Assembly: GCF_018127965.1 (NCBI RefSeq)
Contig: NZ_CP072349.1
Coordinates: forward strand, 1,492,001 to 1,556,000
DNA from: Prevotella melaninogenica
GTDB taxonomy: Bacteria > Bacteroidota > Bacteroidia > Bacteroidales > Bacteroidaceae
Reading direction: 5' to 3'
Length of the DNA stretch: 64,000 nucleotides
Part shown: positions 35,369-44,350 of the stretch, piece by piece
Numbering within the stretch: position 1 is the stretch's first letter
Layout of the letters: every line of letters starts with the position of its first letter
The notes under the pieces: model-generated
Databases searched by the model: none
Seen by the model: the letters and a program-made list of their open reading frames with translations, nothing else
What the model was told of the DNA's origin: nothing
Program-made: the position numbers and the translations under genes

Positions 35369-36361
35369 TCAGAGTTTATCAAAGTTATCAATGTCGGTAT
35401 CTTTCTCTGCTAACTCCTCAAAGTGCTGTATGTCGTCCTCTACAGAGAAACCATCTTCCTCCTCTGCGATGCTTCCATAGTGAAAAGCTAAGGCGAAGGT
35501 AGAGACTGTCATCGTTAGATACATACCAAAGTTCATGAATACGGATGACAAATAAACGAGGAAGCTATAGACAGGACTTGTTGCAAAAGAGCTTTGAGTA
35601 GTATCAGTAGCCAGCAAAACTGACTTCACAACCGTCAATATATACCAAGGAATTGATGTGAATGAAGACAAGATATTAGTCAAGAATCCTATCACAAACA
35701 TCAAGCCTAACAATGACCAGAACGAATGGAAACCAAGCTTAATGCCACGTGCTATAGAGCTAAACAACGTTTCCTTATCTTCAAAAACATAGACAGGTAA
35801 CGCCAAAGAAGCTGGTAAGCAGCATACAAACAATGCAAGAATTGGTATGATAGCCAGTATCGGTGCACTTACGATTGCAGCGAGAGAGATGACAAGAACC
35901 AAAACTCCTATAAACAGAGCCACGAGCACCACGGTCATTAACAACGAGCGTTTAATCACCTGAATGATTATAGGTTTTAAGTCACTTAGTGTCGTATTAC
36001 GAAGTCTATTTGGACTCTTATGGTAGTATTTCACCATACTATAGCAGATTCCAGCCAACAAGGTAGAACCTATCAGCAGACAAATACCATATCCCACGTA
36101 CGAAGCACCAAGTCTAAGGAGCATCCCCTGCGCCACATCTACATCCTCTCCCATATCGAAGGTATTGGTATAATAAGGTGCCAAGACCTTCATCATCATC
36201 TCCATAGCGAAACCTTGTACCAAACAAAGTGGCAAGAGTAGATAGGTACATGCACGCAACAAAAACTTAAAGTTCTCACGAATAAACTCAAAAATCGCTG
36301 AGAACTTATCGCCGAAACTACGAACTTTATAAAGTTCAATCTTTGGTCTTTCTATTTGCAT
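35369..36361 (-). CDS. Multi-TM membrane protein of the MoxR operon
   Basis: The 330-residue protein has six or more hydrophobic segments (about 33-55, 85-108, 140-165, 168-195, 215-240 and 270-300) and an acidic C-terminus (EEEDGFSVEDDIQHFEEL). It resembles the glycerophosphoryl-diester-phosphodiesterase-type membrane domain often next to SpoIIM-like genes, but I cannot assign the family firmly. It overlaps the SpoIIM-like gene by 26 bases. Confidence 0.75.
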   Translation of the reverse strand: MQIERPKIELYKVRSFGDKFSAIFEFIRENFKFLLRACTYLLLPLCLVQGFAMEMMMKVLAPYYTNTFDMGEDVDVAQGMLLRLGASYVGYGICLLIGSTLLAGICYSMVKYYHKSPNRLRNTTLSDLKPIIIQVIKRSLLMTVVLVALFIGVLVLVISLAAIVSAPILAIIPILALFVCCLPASLALPVYVFEDKETLFSSIARGIKLGFHSFWSLLGLMFVIGFLTNILSSFTSIPWYILTVVKSVLLATDTTQSSFATSPVYSFLVYLSSVFMNFGMYLTMTVSTFALAFHYGSIAEEEDGFSVEDDIQHFEELAEKDTDIDNFDKL

Positions 36362-37316
36362 TTTCTAAATGATAATTACGCTTATAAGGTAAGTAAATAA
36401 AATAATACACGACAAACGCCAATGATACAAGTATGATACCAAGGCGGATAAAGTTGTTCAACTCTGTATGACGAGTAATGAATCCTTCGATAAAACCTGC
36501 CATAATAAAGATGGGTACCGTTCCAACAACGATCTTCATTCCCCTCTTTGCGCCACGTTGAAAGCTGACCAAACGCGAGTAAGTACCTGGGAATAGCCAA
36601 CCATTACCAATTGCCAAGCCTGCAGCACCTGCCACAATGATTGCTGAAAGTTCCAATGTACCATGCAACATAGTAGCTAAAAGGCTTTCACCTAATAGTC
36701 CGTGCTGATAAAAGAAAGTATCAAAACACCCTACCATGATACCGTTTCGGAACAAAAGGAAGCCTGACATAAAGCTCGTCAATACGCCCGAAACAAACAC
36801 ATTAAACGATACCATGATATTGTTCAGCGTAATACCAATAAACATACCTCCCTCTTCTTCATTTCCATATACGCCCATCGGCTCACCCTTCGCTATATTC
36901 TCAAGGGTCATATCCATATAGCCGTCGCCAAGTATCAAGCGTGGGAAGGACTCGTCACCTAAGGTTGAAACAACGCCTATCAGCACACTCGCCATAAAAA
37001 TAATGAATGACAGAAGCAACAACTTACGTTCTTTCCACATCACATCTGGCACCTCCTGTGTCCAAAAAGTCACCATACGCGACCATTTCTCCCGTTTATT
37101 ACGGTAGATTTCATTATGGAGTGCGGAAGCAAGATTATTGAGATAAATCGTAATACGTGAACGAGGATAATGTGTCTGTGCAAAGGCGAGATCGGCTGTT
37201 AGCTCCGTATAAGCATCAGCCAACTGATCAGGCATCTCAAACTTGACATTATCTATCATGTCCTCCATTGCCCGCCACTTCTCAATATTATTGCGTATGA
37301 AAAGTATCTCTTTCAT
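36336..37316 (-). CDS. SpoIIM/DUF95-like membrane protein
   Basis: The 326-residue protein has a cytoplasmic helical N-terminus (about 1-100) and then several TM helices. Characteristic segments are NNIMVSFNVFVSGVLTSFMSG and HGTLELSAIIVAGAAGLAIGN, the HGxxE signature of the SpoIIM (stage II sporulation M) family. The organism is not a spore former; in Bacteroidota this family travels with RDD and MoxR genes. It is first in the operon and divergent from the RDD gene. Confidence 0.88.
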   Translation of the reverse strand: MKEILFIRNNIEKWRAMEDMIDNVKFEMPDQLADAYTELTADLAFAQTHYPRSRITIYLNNLASALHNEIYRNKREKWSRMVTFWTQEVPDVMWKERKLLLLSFIIFMASVLIGVVSTLGDESFPRLILGDGYMDMTLENIAKGEPMGVYGNEEEGGMFIGITLNNIMVSFNVFVSGVLTSFMSGFLLFRNGIMVGCFDTFFYQHGLLGESLLATMLHGTLELSAIIVAGAAGLAIGNGWLFPGTYSRLVSFQRGAKRGMKIVVGTVPIFIMAGFIEGFITRHTELNNFIRLGIILVSLAFVVYYFIYLPYKRNYHLENANRKTKD

Positions 37317-37359
37317 GCAAACTTTACACGTATTTTACACATTATTATTATTTAGGGAA

Positions 37360-37391
37360 CAAAAGTAGAGTTTTTTTCTTACATTTGCAAC
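37360..37391 (-). promoter_or_regulatory. Promoter of the SpoIIM/MoxR operon
   Basis: On the minus strand GTTG (37388-37391), 20 bases, then TACTTTTG (37360-37367). Its -33 element abuts the -7 box of the divergent RDD gene. Confidence 0.65.
37380..37387 (+). promoter_or_regulatory. -7 box of the RDD gene
   Basis: TACATTTG matches TAnnTTTG, 30 bases before the RDD start. It is interleaved with the divergent promoter, so the two may compete. Confidence 0.6.
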
Positions 37392-37417
37392 AGAAATAAC
37401 ATATAATTCTCAACGAA

Positions 37418-38143
37418 ATGTCTGAAGCCAATATTATCACAGGGCAATACGTACAGATAAGTCAGTCACCAGCCAGTTTAGGAGAGCGTATCATAGCACA
37501 AATAATCGATGGCTTTCTGGTTGTATGTTATCTGATTGGTATCACACTCCTTATTAGCGAGCTGAATCTTTCTTTTTTCTCGAATGGACTTGTATGGATG
37601 ATTGGTGTCTATCTTCCAGCTGTCTTTTACCATTTCCTTATGGAACTTTTCAACCATGGACAAAGCGTTGGAAAGATGGTAATGCGCATACGAGTGGTGA
37701 AAAAAGACGGTACAACACCGGGTATTGGAGAATTCTTCATGCGCTGGCTTCTACAACTCGTCGACCTTGGCTTCTCGGGGATTGGTGCACTTATCATTCT
37801 TATATCTAAGAACTCACAGCGATTGGGCGACCTTGCTGCAGGAACAATGGTAATTCGACTCAATGACTATCGAAAGATTCAAGTATCGCTTGACGAGTTC
37901 TATTACCTTGACCGAAAATACAAACCCGTCTATCCGCAGGCTGAAGACCTTTCACTTAACCAACTTGATGTTATCCAACGTACGCTCAATACTGAATACG
38001 GATACGAGCGCGAACGTCGTATTGCTTCTCTTGCGGCTAAGGTACGAGAACACCTCAAAATATCTGACACGAACACTGCTGACGAGAAATTCCTCTATAC
38101 TATCGTGCGTGATTACCAGCATTATAGCTTAGAAATAATATAA
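37418..38143 (+). CDS. RDD family membrane protein
   Basis: The 241-residue protein has the RDD domain at about 20-150: RIIAQIIDGFLV, GQSVGKMVMRIRVVKKDG and RLGDLAAGTMVI, with three TM helices. A soluble helical tail follows (about 160-241). Its divergent placement next to SpoIIM matches the gene set MoxR-DUF58-DUF4129-DUF4350-SpoIIM-RDD known in Bacteroidota. Function unknown. Confidence 0.9.
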   Translation: MSEANIITGQYVQISQSPASLGERIIAQIIDGFLVVCYLIGITLLISELNLSFFSNGLVWMIGVYLPAVFYHFLMELFNHGQSVGKMVMRIRVVKKDGTTPGIGEFFMRWLLQLVDLGFSGIGALIILISKNSQRLGDLAAGTMVIRLNDYRKIQVSLDEFYYLDRKYKPVYPQAEDLSLNQLDVIQRTLNTEYGYERERRIASLAAKVREHLKISDTNTADEKFLYTIVRDYQHYSLEII

Positions 38144-38287
38144 AGGTTAGGGGAAACGTAAAACGACAAACTACAGGTAGAGGGGAAGATAACATGGATA
38201 TCTAACAGAACTTCTCTGTATAACTTTAGTGTTAGTGCCTTACGATGCCATGTTATAACGACAACAATAAAGCGTTCTACCCATTTT

Positions 38288-38375
38288 CATCCAACGTGTT
38301 ATTGCTTAGCACATGATGTGCGGATGCCCAACACACATGGTGTTCATGCCTAACACATGATGTGCGGAGCATTAA
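38288..38375. repeat. 22-bp tandem repeat family I, locus 3 (four units)
   Basis: The units are 38288-38309 (diverged), 38310-38331, 38332-38353 and 38354-38375, exactly 22 bases each. The third reads ACAC-ACATG-GTGT, a paired change that keeps the dyad. It lies between the RDD and SDR genes. Confidence 0.8.
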
Positions 38376-38428
38376 TCACATTACAATTAGTTATCAAAAC
38401 AAGTACTACTAATTGTTAGAAAAGAGTT

Positions 38429-39277
38429 ATGATGCCGTCTCTCAGAAAAAAGATAATAGCTATTGGAGGTGCTTTGGCTTACCCAACCATAAGTCTTTCA
38501 CCTGACATTACAAGAGAACACTTCTCTGGGAAGTGGGTACTTGTGACGGGTGCATCGCATGGGATAGGTAGAGCATTAACCGAAAAACTAATCAGTGCAG
38601 GTGCAAATGTCTTTCTCATTGCCCGTAGTGAACCGGACTTACGCCTCTTATGTGCCAAGGCTAAGCAAATGGGTAGCAGTGCAGACTATTGCGCAATAGA
38701 CCTAAGAGACAGGGAGAAGTTAGAACAGCTTTGCCAAAAACTAAGGGAAACACTACCATGGTTAGATTACTTCTTTTGCAATGCGGGTAAATCTATCCAT
38801 CGCAAGATCAATGATGCACAGGACCGCCTACACGACTATGACCGTACGATGGACCTCAACTATCGTTCCTTGGTTGCACTATCACTGGCTATCTTACCTG
38901 CTTTGAAAGCAAGCAAAGGGCGTATCATCTACTCTTCATCAGTGAGCACACTCTATCCAATGGCACCGGGTTGGTCGGCTTATCATGCTTCAAAAAGTGC
39001 TGCGAATACATGGTGTGAGACGGCAAGCAGCGAGTTTGCACCATTAGGTGTCCGTGTACAGATAGCCTATTTACCCTTGGTTCACACAGCAATGTCGGAT
39101 GTTAACGAACAATACAAGCACCTACCTGCTTACGCTCCTTCTGATGCAGCCAACATTCTGTTGAAACTCGCCATACGAAAGGTTAGAACTTATAAACCTT
39201 GGTGGGCAAAGTTATCAGCCCCAATAGCCTATCTCTTTGCTCCGATTATTCACCTATATTATAAGCGATTGCCATGA
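38429..39277 (+). CDS. Short-chain dehydrogenase/reductase
   Basis: The 282-residue protein has the nucleotide motif TGASHGIG, the NAG motif in FFCNAGKS, and the catalytic Ser (SSSVS) with Tyr and Lys in YHASK. It is therefore an active-type classical SDR. The C-terminal part has WWAKLSAPIAYLFAPIIHLYYKRL, an amphipathic or membrane-touching end seen in lipid-acting SDRs. Its stop overlaps the next start by 4 bases (ATGA), so the pair is coupled. The substrate is unknown; a fatty or polyketide chain is possible. Confidence 0.88.
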   Translation: MMPSLRKKIIAIGGALAYPTISLSPDITREHFSGKWVLVTGASHGIGRALTEKLISAGANVFLIARSEPDLRLLCAKAKQMGSSADYCAIDLRDREKLEQLCQKLRETLPWLDYFFCNAGKSIHRKINDAQDRLHDYDRTMDLNYRSLVALSLAILPALKASKGRIIYSSSVSTLYPMAPGWSAYHASKSAANTWCETASSEFAPLGVRVQIAYLPLVHTAMSDVNEQYKHLPAYAPSDAANILLKLAIRKVRTYKPWWAKLSAPIAYLFAPIIHLYYKRLP

Positions 39278-40785
39278 GAAGAAAGAATGAAGCTATCCTT
39301 TCAATCCTCTATCGCTTACACATAATCTCCCCAAAGGGCTTATTTGTGTGGGCAAAAAGCCTCATCTTGGAAGGTATTAGCCTAATGGCGCTACTTCGCT
39401 TTGTTGCTTATTTCTATCCACAACGCTGTGCAGTCATTGATGATTGCCAATCTTTGACCTATCAAGAGCTCTACAATCGTACTCGTCAACTCGCACAAAT
39501 TCTCTACACAAAATACCACCTTCAACCCAAAATGAGAGTGGCTTTGATAGGACGTAACAGCCTTACCTTAACCACCCTACTACATGCACTCTCACGATTA
39601 GGCATACACACCACCTTGCTTAGCACAGACTTAGGCACTGAACAGATAAGAGCAACCTTACAAAAGCGTCATTATCAACTCTTTATATATGACAAAGAAC
39701 TCAAACAGGTTCCCATAGAAACTCCTTGTACGGCTGTTACAACAGAGACACTAAGCGACCTCCTTTTATCTAAGGAGGCGCAAACAAGAGACATAAAACT
39801 CCCTAAAATCTGGCGAGGAGGAGAAATAACCATTCACTCAGGGGGAACAAGTGGTGACTTTAAGAGTATTGCCCGCCGTCCTTCTGTCACCTCTTTTCTC
39901 CATCCATTACTTGCGTTACTACACAACATCAGAATCTATCAATATAAGAGTGTACTGATTTCACTGCCATTTTATCATGGTTTCGGACTTTCAACGCTTA
40001 TTATCTCCTTACTTATGGGTAAGAAGGTATGTCTACAAAAACGCTTCGATGCTATCAAAACCTTAGAGATTATTCAGCGTGAACAGATAGAGGTCATGCC
40101 TATTGTTCCTGCTATGCTCGCACGTTTTTGGCAGATTGAAAATGCAAAGGAGAAGATGAAGAGTCTACGGTGTCTGATAAGCGGTGGCGATAAACTTCCT
40201 AAAAGCCTCATCGAAACGACACATAAAGAAATAGGTGAGGTACTCTTTAACCTTTATGGTACGTCTGAAGCAGGATTTTTTATGCTGGCAACACCCAAAG
40301 AATTAGCTTCCTTTGAAGAGACAACCTTAGGTAAGCCTATCCAAGGAGTTGACTGTAAAATAAAAAATCTCAATGAAGAAGGAATAGGGACACTTTGGGT
40401 ACGTTCTCGTTGGGCTATGCATGGAAAACAAAATCAATGGCAAAATACTGGCGATTTAGTCTCACAGAATAGCGAAGGTTACTTCTTTCATCATGGGAGA
40501 GCCGACCGAATGGTGGTCTGTGGGGGTGAGAACGTTCAGCCAGAACACATTGAACAAGTTCTTCTCTCCCACCCTATGATTGTTGTAGCACGTGCCTTTA
40601 ACGTTCCCGACCCTAACTTTGGCAATGTCATCCACACGGAAATAGAAAGTACACCAAAGGCAACTCTAACAGAGACAACACTTCGCAACTGGCTCCGACC
40701 AAAACTTTCACGTGCGGAAATGCCACATAGTATCCGCTTCAAAACCATTGAAATGCTCTCAACTGGCAAGCAGAAGTTGCATTAA
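39274..40785 (+). CDS. AMP-binding acyl-CoA/acyl-carrier ligase-like enzyme
   Basis: The 503-residue protein belongs to the ANL superfamily: the P-loop-like HSGGTSGDFKSI, LPFYHGFGLS, YGTSEAG, the ATP-binding TGDLV, hinge DRMVVCGGENVQPEHIEQ and, at the very end, STGKQKLH with the adenylation-type lysine. The extreme C-terminus is short. Family knowledge: such enzymes activate carboxylic acids to acyl-adenylates. No carrier protein is adjacent. Coupling to an SDR suggests activation and then reduction of an acyl substrate. Confidence 0.88.
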   Translation: MRRKNEAILSILYRLHIISPKGLFVWAKSLILEGISLMALLRFVAYFYPQRCAVIDDCQSLTYQELYNRTRQLAQILYTKYHLQPKMRVALIGRNSLTLTTLLHALSRLGIHTTLLSTDLGTEQIRATLQKRHYQLFIYDKELKQVPIETPCTAVTTETLSDLLLSKEAQTRDIKLPKIWRGGEITIHSGGTSGDFKSIARRPSVTSFLHPLLALLHNIRIYQYKSVLISLPFYHGFGLSTLIISLLMGKKVCLQKRFDAIKTLEIIQREQIEVMPIVPAMLARFWQIENAKEKMKSLRCLISGGDKLPKSLIETTHKEIGEVLFNLYGTSEAGFFMLATPKELASFEETTLGKPIQGVDCKIKNLNEEGIGTLWVRSRWAMHGKQNQWQNTGDLVSQNSEGYFFHHGRADRMVVCGGENVQPEHIEQVLLSHPMIVVARAFNVPDPNFGNVIHTEIESTPKATLTETTLRNWLRPKLSRAEMPHSIRFKTIEMLSTGKQKLH

Positions 40786-40830
40786 AAGTGCTCCGTCTTA
40801 ATTCCAAATACAAACATTTCTGAGTTCTTT

Positions 40831-40915
40831 TCATGATAAAAAAGAATTATTTTCATGAAAGAAAATATTTTTCTTCACGACAATAAATATTTCTTTTCAT
40901 GAAAATAATTCGAGA
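40831..40915. repeat. 22-bp tandem repeat family II, locus 2 (four units)
   Basis: Units lie at 40831-40852, 40853-40874 and 40875-40896, and a last one runs from 40897. All start TCATGA or TCACGA. The first unit boundary forms GAATTATTTTCATGAAA and the last one TTTTCATGAAAATAATTC, halves of a long palindrome. Confidence 0.8.
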
Positions 40916-40994
40916 ACTATCAAAAGATTAGATAAATATAGGAGGATTAAAGGAGTAGTGAAGTTCTTCTCTATATCTTTTATCCACTAACAAT

Positions 40995-41040
40995 AAAGCT
41001 ATCATCAACAGTCTATTGCCGTAGATGATGGCTTTACTTT
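40995..41040. terminator. Bidirectional terminator between convergent genes
   Basis: A 12-bp stem AAAGCTATCATC (40995-41006) with GATGATGGCTTT (41024-41035), one G-T pair, then ACTTTTATAG. Confidence 0.75.
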
Positions 41041-41072
41041 TATAGAATCACACCCTTTCTTAGAGAGGATGT

Positions 41073-44000
41073 CTATTCCTTTTCCTCTTGAGGAAGCATG
41101 ATAAGGGCTTCTTGTTTCTTTCCATCCATCATTATCTTCAATGGCTTCGGGAAACGTACATGGCGCACCCATTTTGTTTCTTCCACAGCTGGCAACGCAT
41201 CAAGTACACTGCGCTGATAGCATCCATCTTCCTTATAAGGATTAATCGTGAAATAGCCTACACCGAAAGAGGTGAGATTCTGGAAGAAGTGTGTTCCCTG
41301 ACTCGGGTCAACTCGATAATGTTCAAGTCCTTCTTCGACAATGACACGGGCTGCCGAGATGTGTGGCCACTTCACTGGAATACCCAACCAAGGGTCGCTT
41401 GAACCCCAACGACCAGGACCAATGAGCACATAATTCTTGTCAGTATCAAGGAACTTACGGTTTATCCGTTCTATCTCATCAGCAATAGTTGGGTTGTTAG
41501 ATGCCGTAAAAGAACTATCTGTCTTTACATACACAACATCTTGTACATCATCCGAAACGCCATGTCCCAAAGAATTATGGCTCCGCAAGAGACATTGATC
41601 ATCAGGAATAGCGGTGAGATCTTCCTCTAACATCTGCTTAGAATCAACGATTGGACGAATCTGCAGGAGATATAGTTCACCCGTACGGTCATCATTCAGA
41701 TTAACAGCAAACTCAATCTCCACTGGGCGACGCATAGCCTCAGCACCATATGTCATTGCCATTTGCAACAACTCTGGTAGTGGGAAGACATTTTGCTGGA
41801 GTACACCACAGAAAGAGATAACCTTTCTACCTCCCTCATAGAGTCCATCATAAATAGCATGGTCTTCGGGAGAATAAGTGGAAGTGATATATTGTAGACT
41901 GCCATCAGCCTCAGCATCTTTCACACGCAGTTTGAGAATATTAAAGCCGTCATCTACCTTAAAGTCCTCACTGATATGCTTCATGTCGAGCGCATAGAAC
42001 TGAGTTTGGGTTTCACGCAAGGCTATTTCCATTTCGCTCATCTGTAAGACTTGATGCGGATGGAACGGACAAACACGCAGGGTCTGCCCACCATCGACAA
42101 TATACTTACCTAAACCCAAAGCCAAAGAGGCAATACCTTCCTCTGCTTTCTCTTCTCCTATCGGGTAATAGTTGAGAGAACGAAGAACACCAGAGATGTT
42201 CGGATAGAAATGATCTCCATACTCCTTACCGACAACCTGCTGTAAGATAACTGCCATCTTCTCCTGATCAATGACATTACTTGTGGCTGTCATGTAAGCT
42301 TTGGAGTCACGATAATAAACCGATGCATAGACAGCCTTAATCGCACAAGCCAACATTCGCAGCATCTCATACTTATCCTCGAGATAAGGAATCATATAGG
42401 TAGAATAGATACCTGCGAAGGGTTGGTAGTGACTATCTTCCAACAACGAACTGGAACGGACGGCTATTGGTGAGCGAGTAGCCTCAAAGAAGGTAAAGAA
42501 GTCGCCTATATACTCATCTGGTAACTGGGCACGAAGGAAGGCTTGGAGTATCTCTTCGTCGCTCGCATCACTCAAAGCAATCTGGTAAAGATTGTTCTGT
42601 TCCATAAAGCTATCAAAGACATCCGTACAAAGAACAACTGTCTTTGGTATCTGTACCTTTGCATTGGGGAAGCGATTGAAGTCTGGTCGGAGTTTGATAA
42701 CATTATCAAGGAAAGCCAAACCACGTCCCTTACCTCCTAACGAACCGTCTCCAATACGAGCAAAATGGGCATATCGATCGAATTTTCGCCTATCGAACAA
42801 GGCTACAACACCCACATTGCGCATCCTTCGATAGGCAACAATGGCATCAAAGATAATCTGTCGGTGCATATCTACATCCTGTAGTTTATGCCATGTAATA
42901 CCTTTTAGGAAGGAAGAAACTGGGAAAATGGCACGTGCAGAGAGCCATCGACTCATGTGATTACGAGAGATATGATAGAGCATAGAGTCACGTGGAATCG
43001 TAAAGATATTATCTTGCAACTCTTTCAAGCTTCGGATACGCATCACCTCCTCACGTGTTTCTGGATTACGGAAGATAAAATCGCCAAAGCCCATGTGTTC
43101 CTCGAGTAGGTGGCGGAGGTCTACACTCATCTTCTTTGAGTTCTTATCTACAAAGTGGAAGCCTTCAGCCTTAGCCTTCTCACGGTTCTCACTCTCCGAA
43201 CTTTCTATAATCAAAGGGAGATATTCATCTTCTTTCCTTATGGCACGAAGTAGCTTTAAGCCTGCTTCTGGGTCTTTCTCCGCTACAGGAATGTTCCCTT
43301 CTGTCGCAGAAGAACCCTTATCTTCTACATTATTAATAGGGAATCTTACATCAGAGATAACACCCAAACAGTTGTCCTTATAACGTTGATAGATATCCCA
43401 TGCTTCCTCATAGGTACGCGCTAAGACTACCTTTGGACGTCCGCGCTGACGCAAAGAGGCATCGTGTCGGGTCAAGGCTTCTGTGGCAAAGTTCTGACTC
43501 TGCGTGAGGATATAGCTATATAAGTTAGGTAGAATAGATGAATAGAAACGGATAGAGTCTTCTACCAGCAATATCATCTGTACACCAACCTCATGAATAT
43601 CATTGTCTATATTCATCTTATCCTCCATCAACTTAATGATAGAAAGGATGAGATTGGTGTTTCCCAACCAGCAGAATACATAATCAAAGATACTGAGATC
43701 TTCGTTTTGTATACGCTTTGTAATACCATGAGAGAAGGGAGTCAGTACCACACAGTGGATGTCTGGGAACTCTGCCTTTACAGCTCTTGCCACATCAAAA
43801 GCATCATTATCAGCATTACCCGGCATACAGATAACAAGGTCAATGTCTACAGTATTGAGCACCTTAGAGGCCTCTTCGATAGTAGACACTTGTGTAAAGG
43901 TTGGCGGATAACGCAGACCTAATTCCATATACTCATTGTAGATCTTCTCTTCCACACGTCCATCATCCTCCAACATGAAGGCATCGTATGGATTAGCTAC

Positions 44001-44096
44001 AATCAAAACATTGTAGATTCGTCGCATCATCAGATTGACGAAACTAACGTCTTTTAGGTAAAAATTACCCCATTCTGCAGGAATTTGCTCACTCAT
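41073..44096 (-). CDS. Two-receiver / PEP-synthase-type ATP-grasp fusion protein
   Basis: The protein has 1007 residues from the ATG at 44096; a longer frame upstream is out of family and the region is AT-rich. Residues about 20-160 look like a receiver domain without the acceptor Asp. Residues about 170-345 form a second receiver with VEDS, ISDVRFP, the Ser/Thr in PLIIESSES and Lys in VDKNSKK, so phosphorylation is possible. From about 450 comes the PPDK N-terminal/PEP-synthase ATP-grasp domain (GSLGGKGRGLAFLDNVI, PIAVRSSSLLEDSHYQPFAG, LQIRPIV). No phosphohistidine swivel domain or PEP-binding barrel is seen. The gene stands alone and its substrate is unknown. Confidence 0.82.
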   Translation of the reverse strand: MSEQIPAEWGNFYLKDVSFVNLMMRRIYNVLIVANPYDAFMLEDDGRVEEKIYNEYMELGLRYPPTFTQVSTIEEASKVLNTVDIDLVICMPGNADNDAFDVARAVKAEFPDIHCVVLTPFSHGITKRIQNEDLSIFDYVFCWLGNTNLILSIIKLMEDKMNIDNDIHEVGVQMILLVEDSIRFYSSILPNLYSYILTQSQNFATEALTRHDASLRQRGRPKVVLARTYEEAWDIYQRYKDNCLGVISDVRFPINNVEDKGSSATEGNIPVAEKDPEAGLKLLRAIRKEDEYLPLIIESSESENREKAKAEGFHFVDKNSKKMSVDLRHLLEEHMGFGDFIFRNPETREEVMRIRSLKELQDNIFTIPRDSMLYHISRNHMSRWLSARAIFPVSSFLKGITWHKLQDVDMHRQIIFDAIVAYRRMRNVGVVALFDRRKFDRYAHFARIGDGSLGGKGRGLAFLDNVIKLRPDFNRFPNAKVQIPKTVVLCTDVFDSFMEQNNLYQIALSDASDEEILQAFLRAQLPDEYIGDFFTFFEATRSPIAVRSSSLLEDSHYQPFAGIYSTYMIPYLEDKYEMLRMLACAIKAVYASVYYRDSKAYMTATSNVIDQEKMAVILQQVVGKEYGDHFYPNISGVLRSLNYYPIGEEKAEEGIASLALGLGKYIVDGGQTLRVCPFHPHQVLQMSEMEIALRETQTQFYALDMKHISEDFKVDDGFNILKLRVKDAEADGSLQYITSTYSPEDHAIYDGLYEGGRKVISFCGVLQQNVFPLPELLQMAMTYGAEAMRRPVEIEFAVNLNDDRTGELYLLQIRPIVDSKQMLEEDLTAIPDDQCLLRSHNSLGHGVSDDVQDVVYVKTDSSFTASNNPTIADEIERINRKFLDTDKNYVLIGPGRWGSSDPWLGIPVKWPHISAARVIVEEGLEHYRVDPSQGTHFFQNLTSFGVGYFTINPYKEDGCYQRSVLDALPAVEETKWVRHVRFPKPLKIMMDGKKQEALIMLPQEEKE

Positions 44097-44117
44097 AATC
44101 CAAAACTTAATATTGGA

Positions 44118-44125
44118 CAAAAATA
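44118..44125 (-). promoter_or_regulatory. Possible -7 box of the receiver/ATP-grasp gene
   Basis: The minus strand reads TATTTTTG, matching TAnnTTTG, 22 bases before the chosen start, which supports the ATG at 44096. No good -33 was found. Confidence 0.45.
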
Positions 44126-44259
44126 CAAAATAAATACAAGTCAACCTATCTTTTCGCAACTTAAATAATATATTTTTATTACTTTGCACACTGGTTACCA
44201 TTTTTGCGACTTAAGTAGCTTCCCAAAAGAAAGAAAAAAATGAAAATTTTTGATTTTCA

Positions 44260-44291
44260 TTTGGACTTTTGATAGAATTTGGATATATTTG
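44260..44291 (+). promoter_or_regulatory. Promoter of gdhA
   Basis: TTTG (44260-44263), 20 bases, then TATATTTG (44284-44291): a full consensus, 59 bases before the start codon. Confidence 0.75.
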
Positions 44292-44350
44292 CCGTACCAT
44301 TCTGAACTGAATGATACTATCTAACATAAACAAATAAAAGTCAATTTACT

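Noticed and set aside
44097..44201. N-terminal extension of the receiver/ATP-grasp protein
   Set aside because: It is AT-rich, out of family, and contains the probable promoter.
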